Origin: Symsagittifera roscoffensis
Lineage: Eukaryota; Xenacoelomorpha; Acoela; Convolutidae
Assembly (NCBI RefSeq): GCF_963678635.1
Contig: NC_087065.1
Coordinates: 21,641,480-21,705,479 of the forward strand
Direction of reading: 5' to 3'
DNA: 64,000 bases
Shown: in pieces, positions 1 to 12,580 of the stretch
Position numbering within the stretch: the stretch's first letter is position 1
Layout of the letters: the number at the start of each line of letters is the position of its first letter
Notes under the pieces: model-generated
The model's input: the letters and a program-made list of their open reading frames with translations, nothing else
The model's database searches: none
Told to the model about the DNA's origin: nothing
Made by a program: the position numbers and the translations under genes

Positions 1-1
1 A

Positions 2-161
2 GCCGACTATCGGCTTCCTTCTGTTGATCCTCCGAAAATTTCCATTTCACACGTGATGGCTGACGGGTTTCTTCGCTCTCCGAACTGTCCCGATTTTTCC
101 GGCTTCCTCTGATTATCTTTCTTGGTCTCTGTAAAGTCTCTGTGACTTCCTCCTCCGACAT
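2..161 (-). other. Open frame running off the window edge
   Basis: On the minus strand an ATG at 161-159 opens a frame of about 53 codons (starts MSEEEVTETLQRP) that is still open at the window edge. It is rich in charged residues and Ser/Glu/Arg. A second overlapping frame from an ATG near 185 is open almost as long, so coding status is unclear. The position just downstream of a decayed reverse transcriptase on the same strand makes a retroelement origin possible. I do not recognise a family. Confidence 0.2.
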
Positions 162-554
162 ATCGTTGGTATTGTGGAAACATCGGTTTCAGCGAGGATC
201 CATAAGGTTTTTCTCACTTTCTTTGCATCGCCAGTGTTCCTGTGGTGTATCTGAACACCAGTCGTATCATTTGTTTGGCTGCTCGCTCATTTTGCTTCGT
301 TTTCCGACGGAATATGAATTTTTCTTTCAGAGTTTCTGTCCGGCCGTTTTCTGAGTTGCAAAGAAGATAAAGTGTCTTTTTGGGGTAGAGTTTTTTGTTT
401 GGCTGTTTAGGCGATCGCGAAAGTTGATTTATCTCGTTCCGGTCGAACTTGCTTCCCGCGTTCGGAATAATTTTTGATAGATGATTTACACTACCAAGAA
501 ATGACCTTATTTACTATAGCAATTTAGGTGGATTAGGTTTCTGAAAAGCTGCTG

Positions 555-1006
555 TTATGGTCAGTTTGGTCTGATTCCCGACTCTGATAGATGATGGCTT
601 AACCAATCTAGCTCATTTTTGAAGCATTCATACTTTGAAATTTTAACGCCAAATTTTCTTCATCTAGGTTTTCTAAGATCTTTTTCATCAGTTTTTCAGG
701 TTTTAGGTCATCTCCTTTTGATACACTGAGGATATCATCCAACCAAAGGGTAGTCGTTGCATGGTTAATTGTTCTGTCCATGATTTTTGGAAGTCGGCCG
801 GCATATGTGCTAAGCTATAGAACCCGGTTTGGAATCTCTAAGTTCCTGTAGCATTAACCCCTACGAATATCAAAATTGTCGAGCTGTATCTGCAGCCAAT
901 TTTAATGAATGTATGCATACTTGAGATCAAGTACCGTGAAGTATATTGTGTCCATTTTGTCCTCAGTGACAATTTGGTTAACTCCAGCTATTAGTTCGTC
1001 AACGTT
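555..1006 (-). pseudogene. Decayed Ty3/gypsy-type reverse transcriptase
   Basis: Minus-strand translation in shifting frames gives recognisable RT motifs in the right order. These are VDELIAGVNQIV, then YFTVLDLKYAY (the catalytic-Asp LDL.yaY block), then TLWLDDILSVSKGD (the second catalytic block, with LDD in the YxDD position), then ENLDEENLALK, and finally SESGIRPN as in the gypsy block after the palm. Several stops and frameshifts lie between the blocks, so it cannot be expressed. No RNase H, integrase or LTR was found. The family call rests on motif order and wording, not on a search. Confidence 0.6.
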
Positions 1007-2257
1007 TGAAATTTGCTTTGCATCTAATTCCAATTTGCTTTGCGACTAATGCCAATTTGATCGAGTCACCTTTTTTGAGTTTTGTTAATTCGGTCAATTG
1101 TTATCAAATGGTCAATTTTAGTCTAATTTTAGCGAACAGGCTTATAGCAAGGCAATAAATTATAGATTAAGTTTAGTTTCACTATAAATTAAGTTTAGTT
1201 TCACTCCAGTTAATTTAATTGGCGAAATTTTTAAAACAGTTTCTTAGAAGTAATTTTTTGAAGAAAAGTTGAACCATACTTTTGCCCAATTGACATGAAA
1301 ACAATTTTTCAAAAAGTTACAAAAAGTGTCTAAATGCTGAGAAAAACCGATTTTAAATTTCTGATTTTGAATCTAGTTTAGAGCAAATAAAGCACAAAAG
1401 CGGGTTTATAATAAAAAAATAAGCGATTATGTCAGCCGCAAAATTTGAATAAAACTCCAATCAAAGGAAGGAGTGTCACCTCTGAATTATTTTGAAGGAG
1501 CGTCACTTCTTTTTTGGGGTAAATAAAATTTCAGAAGTTTTTGTAAGCTATTAGGAAAAAAAGTTGAACATTTTTAAGATTAGTTGTTTATAATGTTTTT
1601 TATTCATCCTTCGAACGCGAGTTTTTATCAACAAAGCCTAATTTACTATTCATAACAAATATGCTTTAGTTTTATGGCTTCGTTCAGATCGTGTCATCAT
1701 AGCACGCGGGGAAGGGGGAGCGTCATCTTATCATTATTGCAACACAACCATCAACACTTTTTCGGTGTGTATCGGTTGCTGTTTTCATTATTGGTTGTAA
1801 GTTCTGGCTGCTCAGGTGTCGCAAGTTTTCACCCATCATGTTCCATTTAAGTAAACTTTCTGGATCTAAATCATGTTAAATTTTGTTGGTTGCTCCGACC
1901 AGTGAGAAAGGGAAGGAATTTTTTTACGAGTTTTTTAGATTGTTTTTAGTTTTTAATTTTTTTCACGCAAAATCAGGTACGACAAATAATAATTATAATT
2001 GGTCGAGTGAAACATATTGAAACCCCTTCAGTCAATCCTGACTCTCGAATTACATTTTAAAAAAACCAAAAAAAAACAAGAAGCGAGTAACCTTTTTATA
2101 AGGAAATTGACTATTTAGGCTATGAAAAACATATCTTTTTGAAACAGAAAATTTATCGAAGATTCATGTAGCGCTTCCTTCGCAAAGAACAGTCAAGCAT
2201 AAAAAAGGAATCTCTCAATCTGTGTTTCGAAAACCACAGCAACGGACTACTTTTTTT
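1007..2257. other. Non-coding AT-rich DNA with repeat fragments
   Basis: No credible coding frame. Near 1130-1410 and 1890-2010 are fragments of the dispersed family best seen at 17.7-18.3 kb; the motif CACGCAAAATCAGGTA with a following ATAAT tract is at about 1965-1990. Around 1170-1205 a short segment (ATAAATTAAGTTTAGTTTCA) is tandemly duplicated. Confidence 0.4.
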
Positions 2258-2702
2258 GATCCGACCACCAAAAGTGGGTTGCAACTTTGTCTTCGTTTGT
2301 CTATTATTTTTAAATTACTTTTAAAACTTTTTTCCACGCAAAATCAAGTAGCATAAACAATCATTAAAATGGATTGAGTGATATACCAAAGAAAAACATT
2401 TCTAATCCGGGAAAAAAACTCGAAGAACCATTAAAAATTTGAGTAATTTTGCATAAAAGTTGCAAAAAATTGCTGAAAGTTTGAAGGAAACTTCAAACTA
2501 GTTTCATTTTTTTTCTTCAATTTTTTGTTTGTTATTTCATTTCTAAAGTCAGCTGTAATTGATTAGAACTATTATTCTTTAGAACTTAAATTATTAGATG
2601 ATTAGAACTTAAATTATTCGTTTTTTTACATCACTCCACGCGTCCAATTACAAAAATTATTTAAAAATTTTCATAGTTTTTTTTTATGATTTTGGTCGGA
2701 AT
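2258..2702. repeat. Short inverted-repeat element, TCCGACC..GGTCGGA family
   Basis: The segment starts GATCCGACCACC and ends TTTGGTCGGAATT, so its ends are short inverted repeats (TCCGACCA / TGGTCGGA). Inside is the family marker CACGCAAAATCAAGTAGC followed by GATTGAGTGATATA. The same ends and marker occur at 17,675-18,340 and 20,445-21,063. Size about 445 bp and no ORF, so a non-autonomous (MITE-like) DNA element is likely. Superfamily not determined. Confidence 0.5.
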
Positions 2703-3292
2703 TTTCTCTGCTACTTTATTTTATCTGTTTTTATATACTACTTACCTCTATAAGAAAGTTTTTTGGCCTCAATTAGATACCACACTTGACCCAATAAGAC
2801 ATTTTTCGAGTAACTAGTTTTTATGCGTGAAAAAAAAAACAATCTTGAAACCAACGTTTCTTTTCTGATTTCCCACTTCAACGATTCAAAGCACTTTTTG
2901 CTAAGTGGTTTTATCTCTCTGCGGTATGAAGAAAATCGAAAGGTTTACAAGAGAAATTGTCTGCTGTTCGAGTAGCAGATTTAGGGTGGCTTATTAGTAC
3001 TCACCACTCAACATCCAGTTTTGGAGATTTTTGCTCTAAATTATGTTTCGAGCAACTAATTTTAAGTTTTTCCCAATGAACTTTATTTTAAGTTTTAAGT
3101 TTCGAAATGCAATTTTGCTTACACAGCTTCCTAAAAAATTTTCATTAGAATTTTTGGAAAATTTTTTGGGAAGCTGAATCAGTTTGCTTAAAAGAGTTCC
3201 GATTTTTTTCACCAACATTTGAATAATCCTTGAATGAAAAGTCTTTGTCGGTGTCTGTAGCACTGAATTGAAAATGCGATTATTTTCTTTTC

Positions 3293-3455
3293 ATTAGCTA
3301 ATATTTTATGTCCAAACTCCTCAAGGTTTTTTTTTCATTAGCTAATATTTTTTGTCCAACCTCCTCAAAGTTTTTTTTTATTAGCTAATATTTTTTGTCC
3401 AACCTCCTCAAAGGTTTTTTTTATTAGCTAATATTTTTGTCCAAACTCAAGCTTT
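3293..3455. repeat. Four-copy tandem repeat, 43-44 bp period
   Basis: ATTAGCTAATATTTT begins at 3293, 3337, 3380 and 3423, each followed by a GTCCAA(A/C)CTC segment and a T run. Spacing is 44, 43 and 43 bp; the fourth copy is cut short. It is a small minisatellite with no coding frame. Confidence 0.8.
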
Positions 3456-5105
3456 TTTTCGCGCTGAAACTAAGACAAGAAAGAGTTTGAGAATGAGCAT
3501 TTGGGCAACACTTACCAGATAAGGATACAAAAAAGGGAAGAAAAGTGGAACAGAAGATGAGAGCGAGTGAACAAAGTAAGAAGTGAGTGAAATTAGAATC
3601 AATCAACAAATGATTAAGAAAATGGAAAAGTGTTCAAAGCGATTAAAATTCTCGCTACTCTTCTCGGGGGAGGGGTGCGGTGTTTATTATTGATTTGTTG
3701 ATTTTTTTAGCAACCAGGCGAATATAACTAACGATCGGGAAGAGAGAAAGATGAAAAGGCAAAGCAGAAAAAGTGAATTTAAGTGACGAGCAAAACGTTT
3801 TTTTTTTAAATCAACGGGGGTAAAAGGGAAATGAATTTAAATATTATCAACGTTTTGCTGCTGCTTTCAGAGAATTATTGAAAAGGGCAAACAAAAACAC
3901 CGCGGCACATTTAACCAATTTAATTGTTGCGGCGCCTGAAACTGAAAAAGAAAATAATAAACAAACAGTGGATAAGTTTGCAGATTTTATATCAAAGAGG
4001 AAAAATAATTCACTAGAAAGGAAAAGCTTCTATGGGTTCTAATCTCAATTAAGCGGGAAAAACGATTAGACTTTGGGCAAAAAATGAATCAACAAACTTG
4101 AAGAAAAATGATTTTATGCCAATCGAATTAAATTGAAAAATTATTCAAATTTGTCAATTGGATTTTTGACTTCTAAAAATATCGAATTGAAGGAAACAAT
4201 TGTTTGATGGCGGAAAACAACAAAAAACAAGTGCAATTTTTTGAAGGGAAAGTGAATGAAAAAGTATGCAAAGTGATTTATAGATATGTTTTGCAAGTAA
4301 TGGGGGGAAAACAGGCAATTAGGCGCAAGCGTGGGGGATTTTTAACGGAAAAGATAAAATTAGCTCAATTAGAAAATGTTCAGTGGAGTGAAAATGGGGA
4401 AAAGTGTACGCGATAAGATATATGGAAAAAAGATAGTGGCGGAACAAAAGCGAAGGAAAACAAACAAAAGTGGGGAAATAATTATTCGGTTTGAGCAGAA
4501 AAAAACGGGATTATACATTTTTTACACAAAAAGCTCCAATTTGCAGTCTTGTGTTTGTTAAAATTTCATCCTCTTTCTTTTCTGTTTCTGTTCCGCCACA
4601 GTGGGGCTGAAAAGTGGGAAAGATAAGAAGAAAAGGAGGAAGCAGCGAAGAAATAAATGAACATGGTTTAGAATTGCACACAATCAACACCACAAACAAC
4701 AACAAATATGTCGTTAATTCACAATCGGGCTGAATCTGATTGTCGTTGTTCTGATTCAACCAATTTGGAAAAAAAATCAGAGTTAGTTAGATGAGAAATT
4801 GCATCGTTTCTTTCCGACTTTCATTAAAGTTATCAGCATTTATGCCACCTTTAATGATATTTTTTGACAAACTTTGGTGACCAAATGCGAATATCAATTG
4901 ACATATTTTCACATGTTCCTTCATTATCGGATTCAAGTGCAAGAGCTCTGGGTCGCAATTGGGTTAATCGAAGTCCCTCAGAATTCCACCCCCTAACCAG
5001 CAAAACGACCCATTTTTTCCTATCTAACGGGGTCAGTTATATGCGCAGGATTTTTTGAGAAAAGTTTCGATGATATTTTTTCTTTTTAGGTCAGTCATTT
5101 ATATT
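3456..5105. other. Non-coding, purine-rich plus strand
   Basis: From about 3470 to 4660 the plus strand is visibly enriched in A and G, with many AAAG, GAGAG and GGGGAAAA runs. Small frames here (for example 4204-4416) are Lys/Glu-rich as expected from the composition and have no recognisable motif. I see no gene. Confidence 0.4.
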
Positions 5106-5780
5106 TTTCGACAGACCTTTTTTTGAGCTTAGCGCTTGCGATACAGCATCAAGAAACTAGCAAAGTTGGAGAAAAAATTGAATTGACAAAACAAAAATGA
5201 TCGATCGAAAAGAATAAGATTAGTTCGGAAAAAAATGACTAGACGATAGAATGTGAAATTAGCATTGTAGGAAAATTTACCAAGCAGTAACAAAGCCGAA
5301 AACATTTTAGCAGAAACCCTTTAAGCAAAAAAAAACAACAAGAAAAAAGACTTTAAAAAAGTTAATAAGAACCCCTCAACCTCAAACGCACACAATTGAT
5401 GCTCGTCATATGAAACATTATAAGGCTACTAAGACAATTCAAAATAGGACAAACCCCTTAAGTCGAAAGAAAGCAAATAAAAATGAAAAAAGTTGAAAAA
5501 AAAATCCAAACAAAATTGGACAAATAATAAATTATGTTGTCAAGAAAATCTGTCATTTTAACAAAGGCGCTATTTTCTATCACTTTTCAAAAGCCGCGTT
5601 TGACGCCATTATAAACTAGTTTTGAAGGAGAGCGCACACTGAAAAGAAAACTTTTTTTTTGTCATAATTTTCCAAAATGTGGCCTTTTCAAGGAGTTTTG
5701 AAGTGTTTTTCAAAAAGTTTGCCTGAGGCGCAAAATATTTAGTCAAAATAAGCTCTCTTCAGTTTTCTGGGTGCGCTCGC

Positions 5781-6345
5781 GGTCCATTCCTGCATGTTGA
5801 AAGTTTTTATTGTTCTTGATTGCTCATGTCGTTTTCAACAAGCTCTTCGCAATTTTTTGTTAATTATCTAAATGATTTTCTCATTGTTTATACATTTGAC
5901 GTGCAAAAACGTCTTAATACCAGTTAAAAAAGTCTGATTTAAATCAATTTGTAATGCAATCAGCGTGCGAAAATTTGTTACCGACGCCAGATATAATTTG
6001 CAATATAACGCACAGATGTTGAAGGCAGGCATGCGCTCTCGAACTAAAGAAAAGTATGATGTTTATTTTAAAAAAGTTCTGCATAAAACTTAATTGACTC
6101 AACTTTATTAATAGACAAAAATGACTTATTATTCCAGTTCTTTAAATATTAATACATATGTCGAGGAAATTTGGATGCTATTATGATTTTGCTCTAAGCA
6201 AAAACAATGGTGGTAAAAGCAAACACGGCATAAGAGTTTCGGATCTGTGTGACTTTAAAGTTCTGTCCACCGTGATTTGGATGTCGGAAATAAAATCAAC
6301 CAAGTAAAACCTGGGCAATGGGTAACGCTGAAAAAAAAAGAGAAA
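5781..6345. repeat. Direct repeat shared with 9,718-10,410
   Basis: TTCCTGCATGTTGAAAGT through GAAGGCAGGCAT and on to CACCGTGATTTGGATGTCGG and GGTAACGCTGAAAAAAA is repeated in the same order at 9,718-10,410. Identity is high for the first 250 bp and lower later. The second copy has about 160 bp extra between the GGATGTCGG and CCAAGTAAA blocks. Confidence 0.7.
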
Positions 6346-6671
6346 AAAACCTCTTCCGAAAAACAGAAGAATGTTCCTTAAATTATGACCACTAAAAATC
6401 AGACAATTAGCCGATTAAAAATAAGCTGAAATCATTTGCGCAGAAGGAAAATTTTTAAGTGATAAGAAACACACAGGAAAAAATGTAGAAGTCAAAACTT
6501 TTAAAACAACAAACATCAGAAAAAACACTGAAAGTAACTACAAGGTAACTTGTGGACAGCAAAAAAAAACAATTCTATGATGGGAAACTGAGCGGACAAA
6601 ACACATAAGCAGACAAATAGTCAGCCGAGAGTTTCTTGAAAAGGAATATTTAGAGTTTGTAGGAAAAGAGA

Positions 6672-6745
6672 GGCCCTGTCAGATTTGAACTCAGGACCAT
6701 GCCGTCCCAGGTATATTCGCTACCTCCAGACCAAGTGTAAATATT
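6672..6745 (-). repeat. tRNA-like segment (SINE head or tRNA relic)
   Basis: On the minus strand the segment reads like a tRNA 3' half: GGTCTGGAGGTAGCGAATA, then a degenerate anticodon region, then GAGTTCAAATCTG, which resembles the RNA polymerase III B box (GGTTCAAATCC). The stems do not pair well, so it is not a functional tRNA. A related copy is at 12,397-12,478 within the same composite repeat. Confidence 0.45.
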
Positions 6746-7159
6746 CGTTACCTCCAGACCACGATAAAATTGAATTTATTGTCAACTGAACCTAAATGTA
6801 CCATTCTGATTTTTATCATTGTGATTTAAAGTTATTTACGTGAAAAAAGTCTAGTACCTAATTCGAAAACCCTTGCTTACCGCAAGGGTAAACACTCTGA
6901 AAATGTTATCTCTTCTTAGCTTAACACAGATATATCTTGATACGATATCACTCGCAAACCAAAGAAAGTTCAGAACAAGTCCTGGAGCAAATTTCCAAGA
7001 TCATGATCGCCATAAAGCAAAATTAAAAAAAAAACATTTAGTTTTGAAATTCTTTTTTTTTATAGTACCAAATCTTCTTATAGTGTTTTCTTGCAGTATA
7101 AAATCTTTAAAAAAGACAGAATTTAAAATAAAAAAGACCTCGAAACTTTGAAGACAAAT

Positions 7160-7697
7160 CACAACAAGACTGTTCGTCTCAGGGCGAAGCCTTGAATGTT
7201 CCGACTGCCTTTTAAGGTTTATGGAGCAGCAATAATAACATAAAAAATTTAAGGAAATAAAAAAAAATGAAATTTTTTTCTTTTAATTTGAAATTTTTTT
7301 TATAAAAATTATCCCCCCACACGCAATATAAAGTACAAAAAGATAGATTTTGTTCCTTGTAACAAATCAATTATGGCAAATAAGCTTCGTTCAATTAGTT
7401 TGGAACGATTTATAAGACGGATTAAATCTCCGCTTACGCGTTAATAGCGCGAATTATATTGCGCGTTAATTGTCCCAAATTGGTCAAAATGGAAATCTTT
7501 AAACCCTCATAACTTTACGCAAAATGATCACAGGTGAAATATCTTTTCAAATTTAAGCTCATGACAACAATGGCTTTCGAATGATATAAAAAAATTCCGT
7601 CAAAAATGGCTAGTTAAAAAGTCGAATTTTGTCTGAAGAAAAAAAAACCCACCCCGAGCATAAATATTCCGTTACTTTCGTATCGAAAGTCGGAACA
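7160..7697. repeat. Inverted-repeat element with TGTTCCGACT ends
   Basis: TGTTCCGACT at 7197-7206 and AGTCGGAACA at 7688-7697 are exact inverted repeats about 500 bp apart. Just outside the left end is ACAAGACTGTTCGTCTC..AGGGCGAAGCC, a motif seen again next to the same kind of end at 57,731-57,776. No coding capacity. A MITE-like element is the best reading, but no target duplication was established. Confidence 0.45.
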
Positions 7698-9717
7698 AAA
7701 ATTCTTTTTGCCAAACATGAGAGAAACATTTAATTAGCCTTGAATACTACAAACTATGATGGAGAAAAGCTTCTCCAAATTATTTATGATTATCAATATT
7801 TTTTAAGAAATTTTAATGAAAAACGCTACACTAAAACCAGCATACTTGAAATCTCTGCAAAAACACTTGATAAAAAGTGTATTTCCAGATCAAAATTTCC
7901 CGCTTTATTTTATAGAATGACGCTGATTTAATAAGAGGCATCTAAGCTAATGTTAAAACTTTTTTCAGCAATGATGAAATATCGATAACTTATTGCGCTG
8001 AGTGAGAGATTTCAGCGATGAATCAGCGCAACTTCATCAATAAAATAAGGTTTGCAAGTTGAATTTTTCTACAGCTTTTATAAGGTTTGATTTTCCCATT
8101 TTGAAGATATTTGAACAAAACGAAAGAGAGCGAGTCGCTAAAAATGGATTGCACTATTGCTAAAGCGTATGTAATCAATGAATTGCACATATAGCGCGCA
8201 GTTTTGAATTAATTTTATAACAAAAATATTAACTCGTCAATTTTTATATGTAAAAATGTTCCTACAAAAAATCACTTTTTTCTACTGATGCCTAAAAAAC
8301 ACTCCTTCTACTTGGAGATCTCTAAATCTTAAGGGGATTCTTTTGAAACTTAAGGTTTGCCCTTCATCGAATGACTTTACTATAATGAATCACTCTGATT
8401 AAAGTTTTTTGTCATTGGAGCCCACTTAAAATCTCGTTGCTTATTCTTTACTACTTTAGCATGAAAATTGAAAATCTAATTTAAAATCTTTTCTATTTCA
8501 TCGCTTAATATTCATCGCTATATTAGTGCTATTTTAGCATTGAAATTTGCTACTGGGGTCACGATTTAAAAGTTCATTGCTAATTAAATGCAAATTCGTC
8601 GCTCAACTTTTTCGATTTCTCCAGTTCTGAATCAGTGTTAGTTATTTGGGTAAATGGTTAGCGCTAAATCATTGATTGCGAGCGCTGTTTTTTAAACCAT
8701 TTCTAGTGTTCAACGCACACCCAAATTGAGATGCATTTAATTGCCATAAACAGGAGCGAAACTAAGACATTTGCGAAAGTTTCTCCTCCTATTTCCGTGT
8801 TTCCTTAACCAGTAAGAGATCTTACTTTTCCGAAGAGTTTTTTTTGTTGCAGACACAGTTTTGAAATAATAAAACATTACCATCTGTGGGAATTTTTTTA
8901 ACAAGATTCTGATTTAATAACTTTATTATTAAAGCGCGCGCTGGCTCTCAAAAATACTAAATGAATTACTAGCTCCAAAGGCTATATTCTAGTTGATTAA
9001 ACAAACGGATATAAAAGTTTAAAAGCAGTAAAAGAGAGATTTTGGATGGACAGGGCGACAATGAAGCTCAACCGAATAGATCTTTTTCAAGCAAAACGTT
9101 GAAATCGATTTCTTTAAATATAACTCACCAATGATGCTGGAGATAGATAGTCGGTGGCAAGCAGCAATCATTGCCGTTTGAAATGCATCAAATCAAAACT
9201 AATATTTTTACTGAACCAAAAAAGCCAATTAAAAGTGAGGGTATAATAAAATTTATGGTATCAACTAACAAAACGGTTCAGCGGAACCAACAGACGTTTG
9301 TGTAATTTATCAGAAATGAAAGATCCGATTTACAGTTTCGCAGTAAAGTTGTTAACATATTTCCCCTTCGGCGAACATTCACAGCCACGAGAAAAGAAAA
9401 GCTTTGAATGGTAACTATTAGACGTAAACTATCATTTATATGGTGTCAGTAACAGATCTCACAGACAAAAAGCCATAAAAACAATGGTTTAGTACAAGTT
9501 ATTAAAAAGTACCAACAGAACATATGTCTAGTATATGTATTTAAAGAGGTGTTGTGTTTAATTGCAACTGCATAACTTTTCACAGGTCATTCTAATTGCT
9601 GAAAAATATCTTAAGTTGGTGTGTTATGATCACTTCGTTAACTAATTGAATCGCTCTCCAAACTTGTTAAGAGTCACTTTTTGTCACAATACATAAAACA
9701 AAAGGGGGAGCTGTTCG
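7698..9717. other. No gene seen
   Basis: AT-rich DNA. The 63-codon frame at 7740-7931 lies in A-rich sequence without motif or splice context. Around 8480-8620 TTCATCGCT-type words recur loosely. I cannot support a feature here. Confidence 0.4.
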
Positions 9718-10410
9718 CCATTCTTGCATGTTGAAAGTACTTATTGTTCTTAGTTCGTCATGTCATTTTCAACAAGCACTTCGCAATTTTTTGTTAACTA
9801 TCTAAATGATTTTCTCATTGTTTGTACATTTGCCGTGTAAAAAACCTCTTAATACCAATTAAAAGAGTCTGACTTAAATCAGTTTGTAATGCAATCAGCG
9901 TGCGAAAAGTTGTTACCGGCGCCAGATATAATTTGCAATATAACGCACAGGTGTTGAAGGCAGGCATCACTCTCAAATTAATCAAAAATCATGATGTATC
10001 TTCATATAACTTAATTTTCTCAACTTTATTAATAGACAAAATTGCCTCAATACTCCGGTTCTTTAAAGATTGATACGTATGTCGAGGAAATTTGGATGCT
10101 GGTATGATTTTTTTAAAGCAAAAACAATGGTAGCCAAATCAAACCACAGTAAATGAGTTCGCGGAGTGGTGTCGCTTTACAGTTTTGTCCACCGTGATTT
10201 GGATGTCGGCATAAACGCTAAAAAAATTCTCAGCTCAAAAATCTTTATTCTTCCTCAAGTCTTTCAATTTATATAGGAAACACCGCATGTTTGGTAATTT
10301 TTTTAAAAATTTTGTTTCACTGTACAGCACTGTTATGTGAATTTTTTCAAGATGTAACTGCCAAATAGAATCAGCCAAGTAAACCTGGCAGTGAGTAACG
10401 CTGAAAAAAA
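9718..10410. repeat. Direct repeat, second copy of 5,781-6,345
   Basis: Starts TTCTTGCATGTTGAAAGTAC and follows the first copy through GCGTGCGAAAAGTTGTTACC, GAAGGCAGGCATCAC and CACCGTGATTTGGATGTCGG, ending with GTAACGCTGAAAAAAAAGAG. A stretch between about 10,212 and 10,370 is absent from the first copy. Confidence 0.7.
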
Positions 10411-10429
10411 AGAGAAAAAATAAGGTCAT

Positions 10430-11155
10430 TCCCTAACTTTGGACCACCAATTGAGAAAGATCGCGTTCCAAACGTAGTGCGACACTTAAAAATATTGACT
10501 TCAATACAACAACATGTTGAGCATCAATAGAATTCTACGTACTGGTTTTGTGAATAGGGCGTTAATACTTTTGGGAATCCTCAAAGAACGATAAGTATGA
10601 TAAATGAAGGAGAGGATTTTAAAGTGAATCGTGCTATCAATACGCACCAATGCAGAGTAACTAAAGTTGGTTCACGAATGACGAGTAATCTTGCGGATAA
10701 GTTCTGCTGCACTCGATTGAACACGTCGATTTTTTTCTAAATAAATCCTGCAGTTACCATAGGATTTTTTCTTCAAAAATTTATTAATAGTTTTAGTCTT
10801 CCATGAATTATTTAAAAAGGGTTTATGCAATCTTTTTTTCTCTAACAATGACAAGTATCAAAAAGAATGCAATCTATATCACAAAATATTACAATAAAAG
10901 AAAAACCTGACAAACTCAAACAAAAAATAAAGACCGACGGATACAGTGCAAATAGCACAGAATATTCCAACAAAAAAATTAGGATTTTTTTTTCAATTAT
11001 TGTAGTTTTTTTGTCTGATAAATGAAAATGAAATTCTACATGGTCTGATCTGAACGAAATGCTATAACTCAAGCATGTTCGGCAATTATAGTAAAATAGG
11101 CAAATAGAAAACAATTTTTGCAGATAAATGTCTAGAAGAACAAAAAAATATGATA
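10430..11155. other. No gene seen
   Basis: Two minus-strand frames (10,672-10,854 and 10,842-11,114) are AT-driven, hydrophobic or Lys/Arg-rich, and have no recognisable domain or clear splice sites. No repeat relation was noticed. Confidence 0.35.
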
Positions 11156-11159
11156 AAAA

Positions 11160-11530
11160 TATTTTGAAAACTTTTAAAAACTTTTAAAATTTTGGTTCCT
11201 AAAATGGCGCTAAAAACTCAAAAAACTAATTTCATTTGAGTAAAACTAAATTTTCACAGCATAAATGAGCTAATGTCAAACTACTCACTCATATTATTTG
11301 CTCGAATTCATACTGAAACTCGAAATTTTCAAACAGGCTTTTCTCGACACTGGGATTTTTTTTTTCAATTCTGGACATTTTTTGAAAACGATTGTTCGAA
11401 TCACGACTGAAAGGACTTGAATATTATATATAACTTGACCCATTATGATGATAACTTGTGGTAATTTTGCGTGGAAAACAAAAAAACTAAAACACCCAAA
11501 ACTAAAACACCCTTTTTTGTTTGAGGCTGA
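11160..11530 (-). repeat. Dispersed repeat, reversed copy of the CACGCAAAATC family
   Basis: Read on the minus strand it contains TTTTCCACGCAAAATTACC, then the GGGTCAAGTTATATATAATA block, then TTTTCTCGACACTGGG reversed, then the AAAATTTAGTTTTACTC block. These are in the same order as at 17,810-18,090. Diverged; outer ends not found. Confidence 0.5.
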
Positions 11531-11734
11531 ATTTTTTTTCCACTAAAACAATTTTAAGTGGTTAAACATCGTTGCTGAGTTTTTAGCTTTGCTGATTCAA
11601 ATTCAATATATTATATAAGGGTATGCAAAAATAGGTCTAATTTCACACGAAAAACTCATAATGGTTTTTTTTTCTTTGAAAATAATTGTCTTGTCTGGAG
11701 TACTAAAAATCTTTACTACCGCGCGGCATTCTTG

Positions 11735-12580
11735 CACACAGAAGCAAAAATGAGCTTCGCACCGCTGGTGATACAAAACAAGAAAGCCGCTGAGTCAGAA
11801 AAACATCAAATTAAATTAGAAAATGTCGAACAAACAAGATCTATCAAAAAATAAGGCTAGTTTTCAAATTGAAGAATAACATGCCAAGACAGTGGTACGT
11901 GAAATAAGCATCAGATGAAAATTTACCGAACAGTTACAAAGCAGAAAAATACTTTGGCAAAAACTCTCTAGGCCGAAAAAAATTAAGACACACGCACACA
12001 CATTTTTTTGCTCCTCGAAAGTCGCAATGTGGCCCTTAAACCGATATTTTATAGTACAAAAACCTAATAATCCGAGAGAAAAGAAAAAACATTGAAGTAG
12101 AAAAAAAATTGTTGTCAAGAAAAACTTGAATTAGAATTTCTATTAAGATTTTAAGCATTTTGTTCGACCCAAAGGTGAGCAGTAAAATTTTATTTTCTTT
12201 GAAACGAATTGAAATTAGGTGACTAAGCCGATAAAAAGCAAACCGAATTCACTTGGGGAGAACAAAATTTTAAGCAAAAAACAAACATTATATGTAAACA
12301 CAAATATGTAAACAACGACGACAAAACATAAGCAGACAAATAATGAGCCGACAATTTTTTTGTGAAACGGAATATTTCCCGTTTGAAAAAAAGCAGGTCT
12401 TGTCAGATTCGAACCAAGGATTTTTGCCGTCCTAGAGGTATTCGTTACTTCCAGACCAATTGCGCCGGAGACACATAAAAATTATAATTTTTTAAAAACT
12501 GAACCTAAATTTAGCTTTTATAATTTTGAACATTCTGTGCCTAAAGTTATTTACTGGAAAAGTCTAGCACACGATTGCAA
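11735..12580. repeat. Composite dispersed repeat (copy 2)
   Basis: Contains TGAGCTTCGCACCGCTGGTGATACA, ACCGAACAGTTACAAAGCAGAAAA, a run of CACACGCACACACA, CATAAGCAGACAAATAATGAGCCGAC and a terminal GGAAAAGTCTAGCAC. The same landmarks in the same order occur at 5,110-6,890 and, in part, at 26,370-27,440. No coding frame. Confidence 0.5.
12397..12478 (-). repeat. tRNA-like segment with near-consensus B box
   Basis: Minus strand: GGCGCAATTGGTCTGG resembles an A box / D arm, and TTGGTTCGAATCTGAC contains GGTTCGAATC, close to the polymerase III B-box consensus. The acceptor ends GTCT and AGAC could pair, but the anticodon stem is poor. It fits a tRNA-derived SINE head or a tRNA pseudogene better than a functional tRNA. 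Confidence 0.5.

Larger units (their letters stand above)
5110..6890. repeat. Composite dispersed repeat (copy 1)
   Basis: Starts with a GAGCTTAGCGCTTGCGATACAG-type segment also found near 11,750 and 26,395. It continues through CAAGCAGTAACAAAGCCGAAAA (like 11,930 and 26,550) and ends with AAAAAAGTCTAGTACC (like 12,555 and 27,375). The copies are diverged and carry different insertions: here the 5,781-6,345 block and a tRNA-like segment. No intact ORF, so the element type is unknown. Confidence 0.45.

Noticed and set aside
142-354. Plus-strand 70-codon ORF
   Set aside because: It overlaps the open minus-strand frames at the window edge; no motif, start context or splice support.
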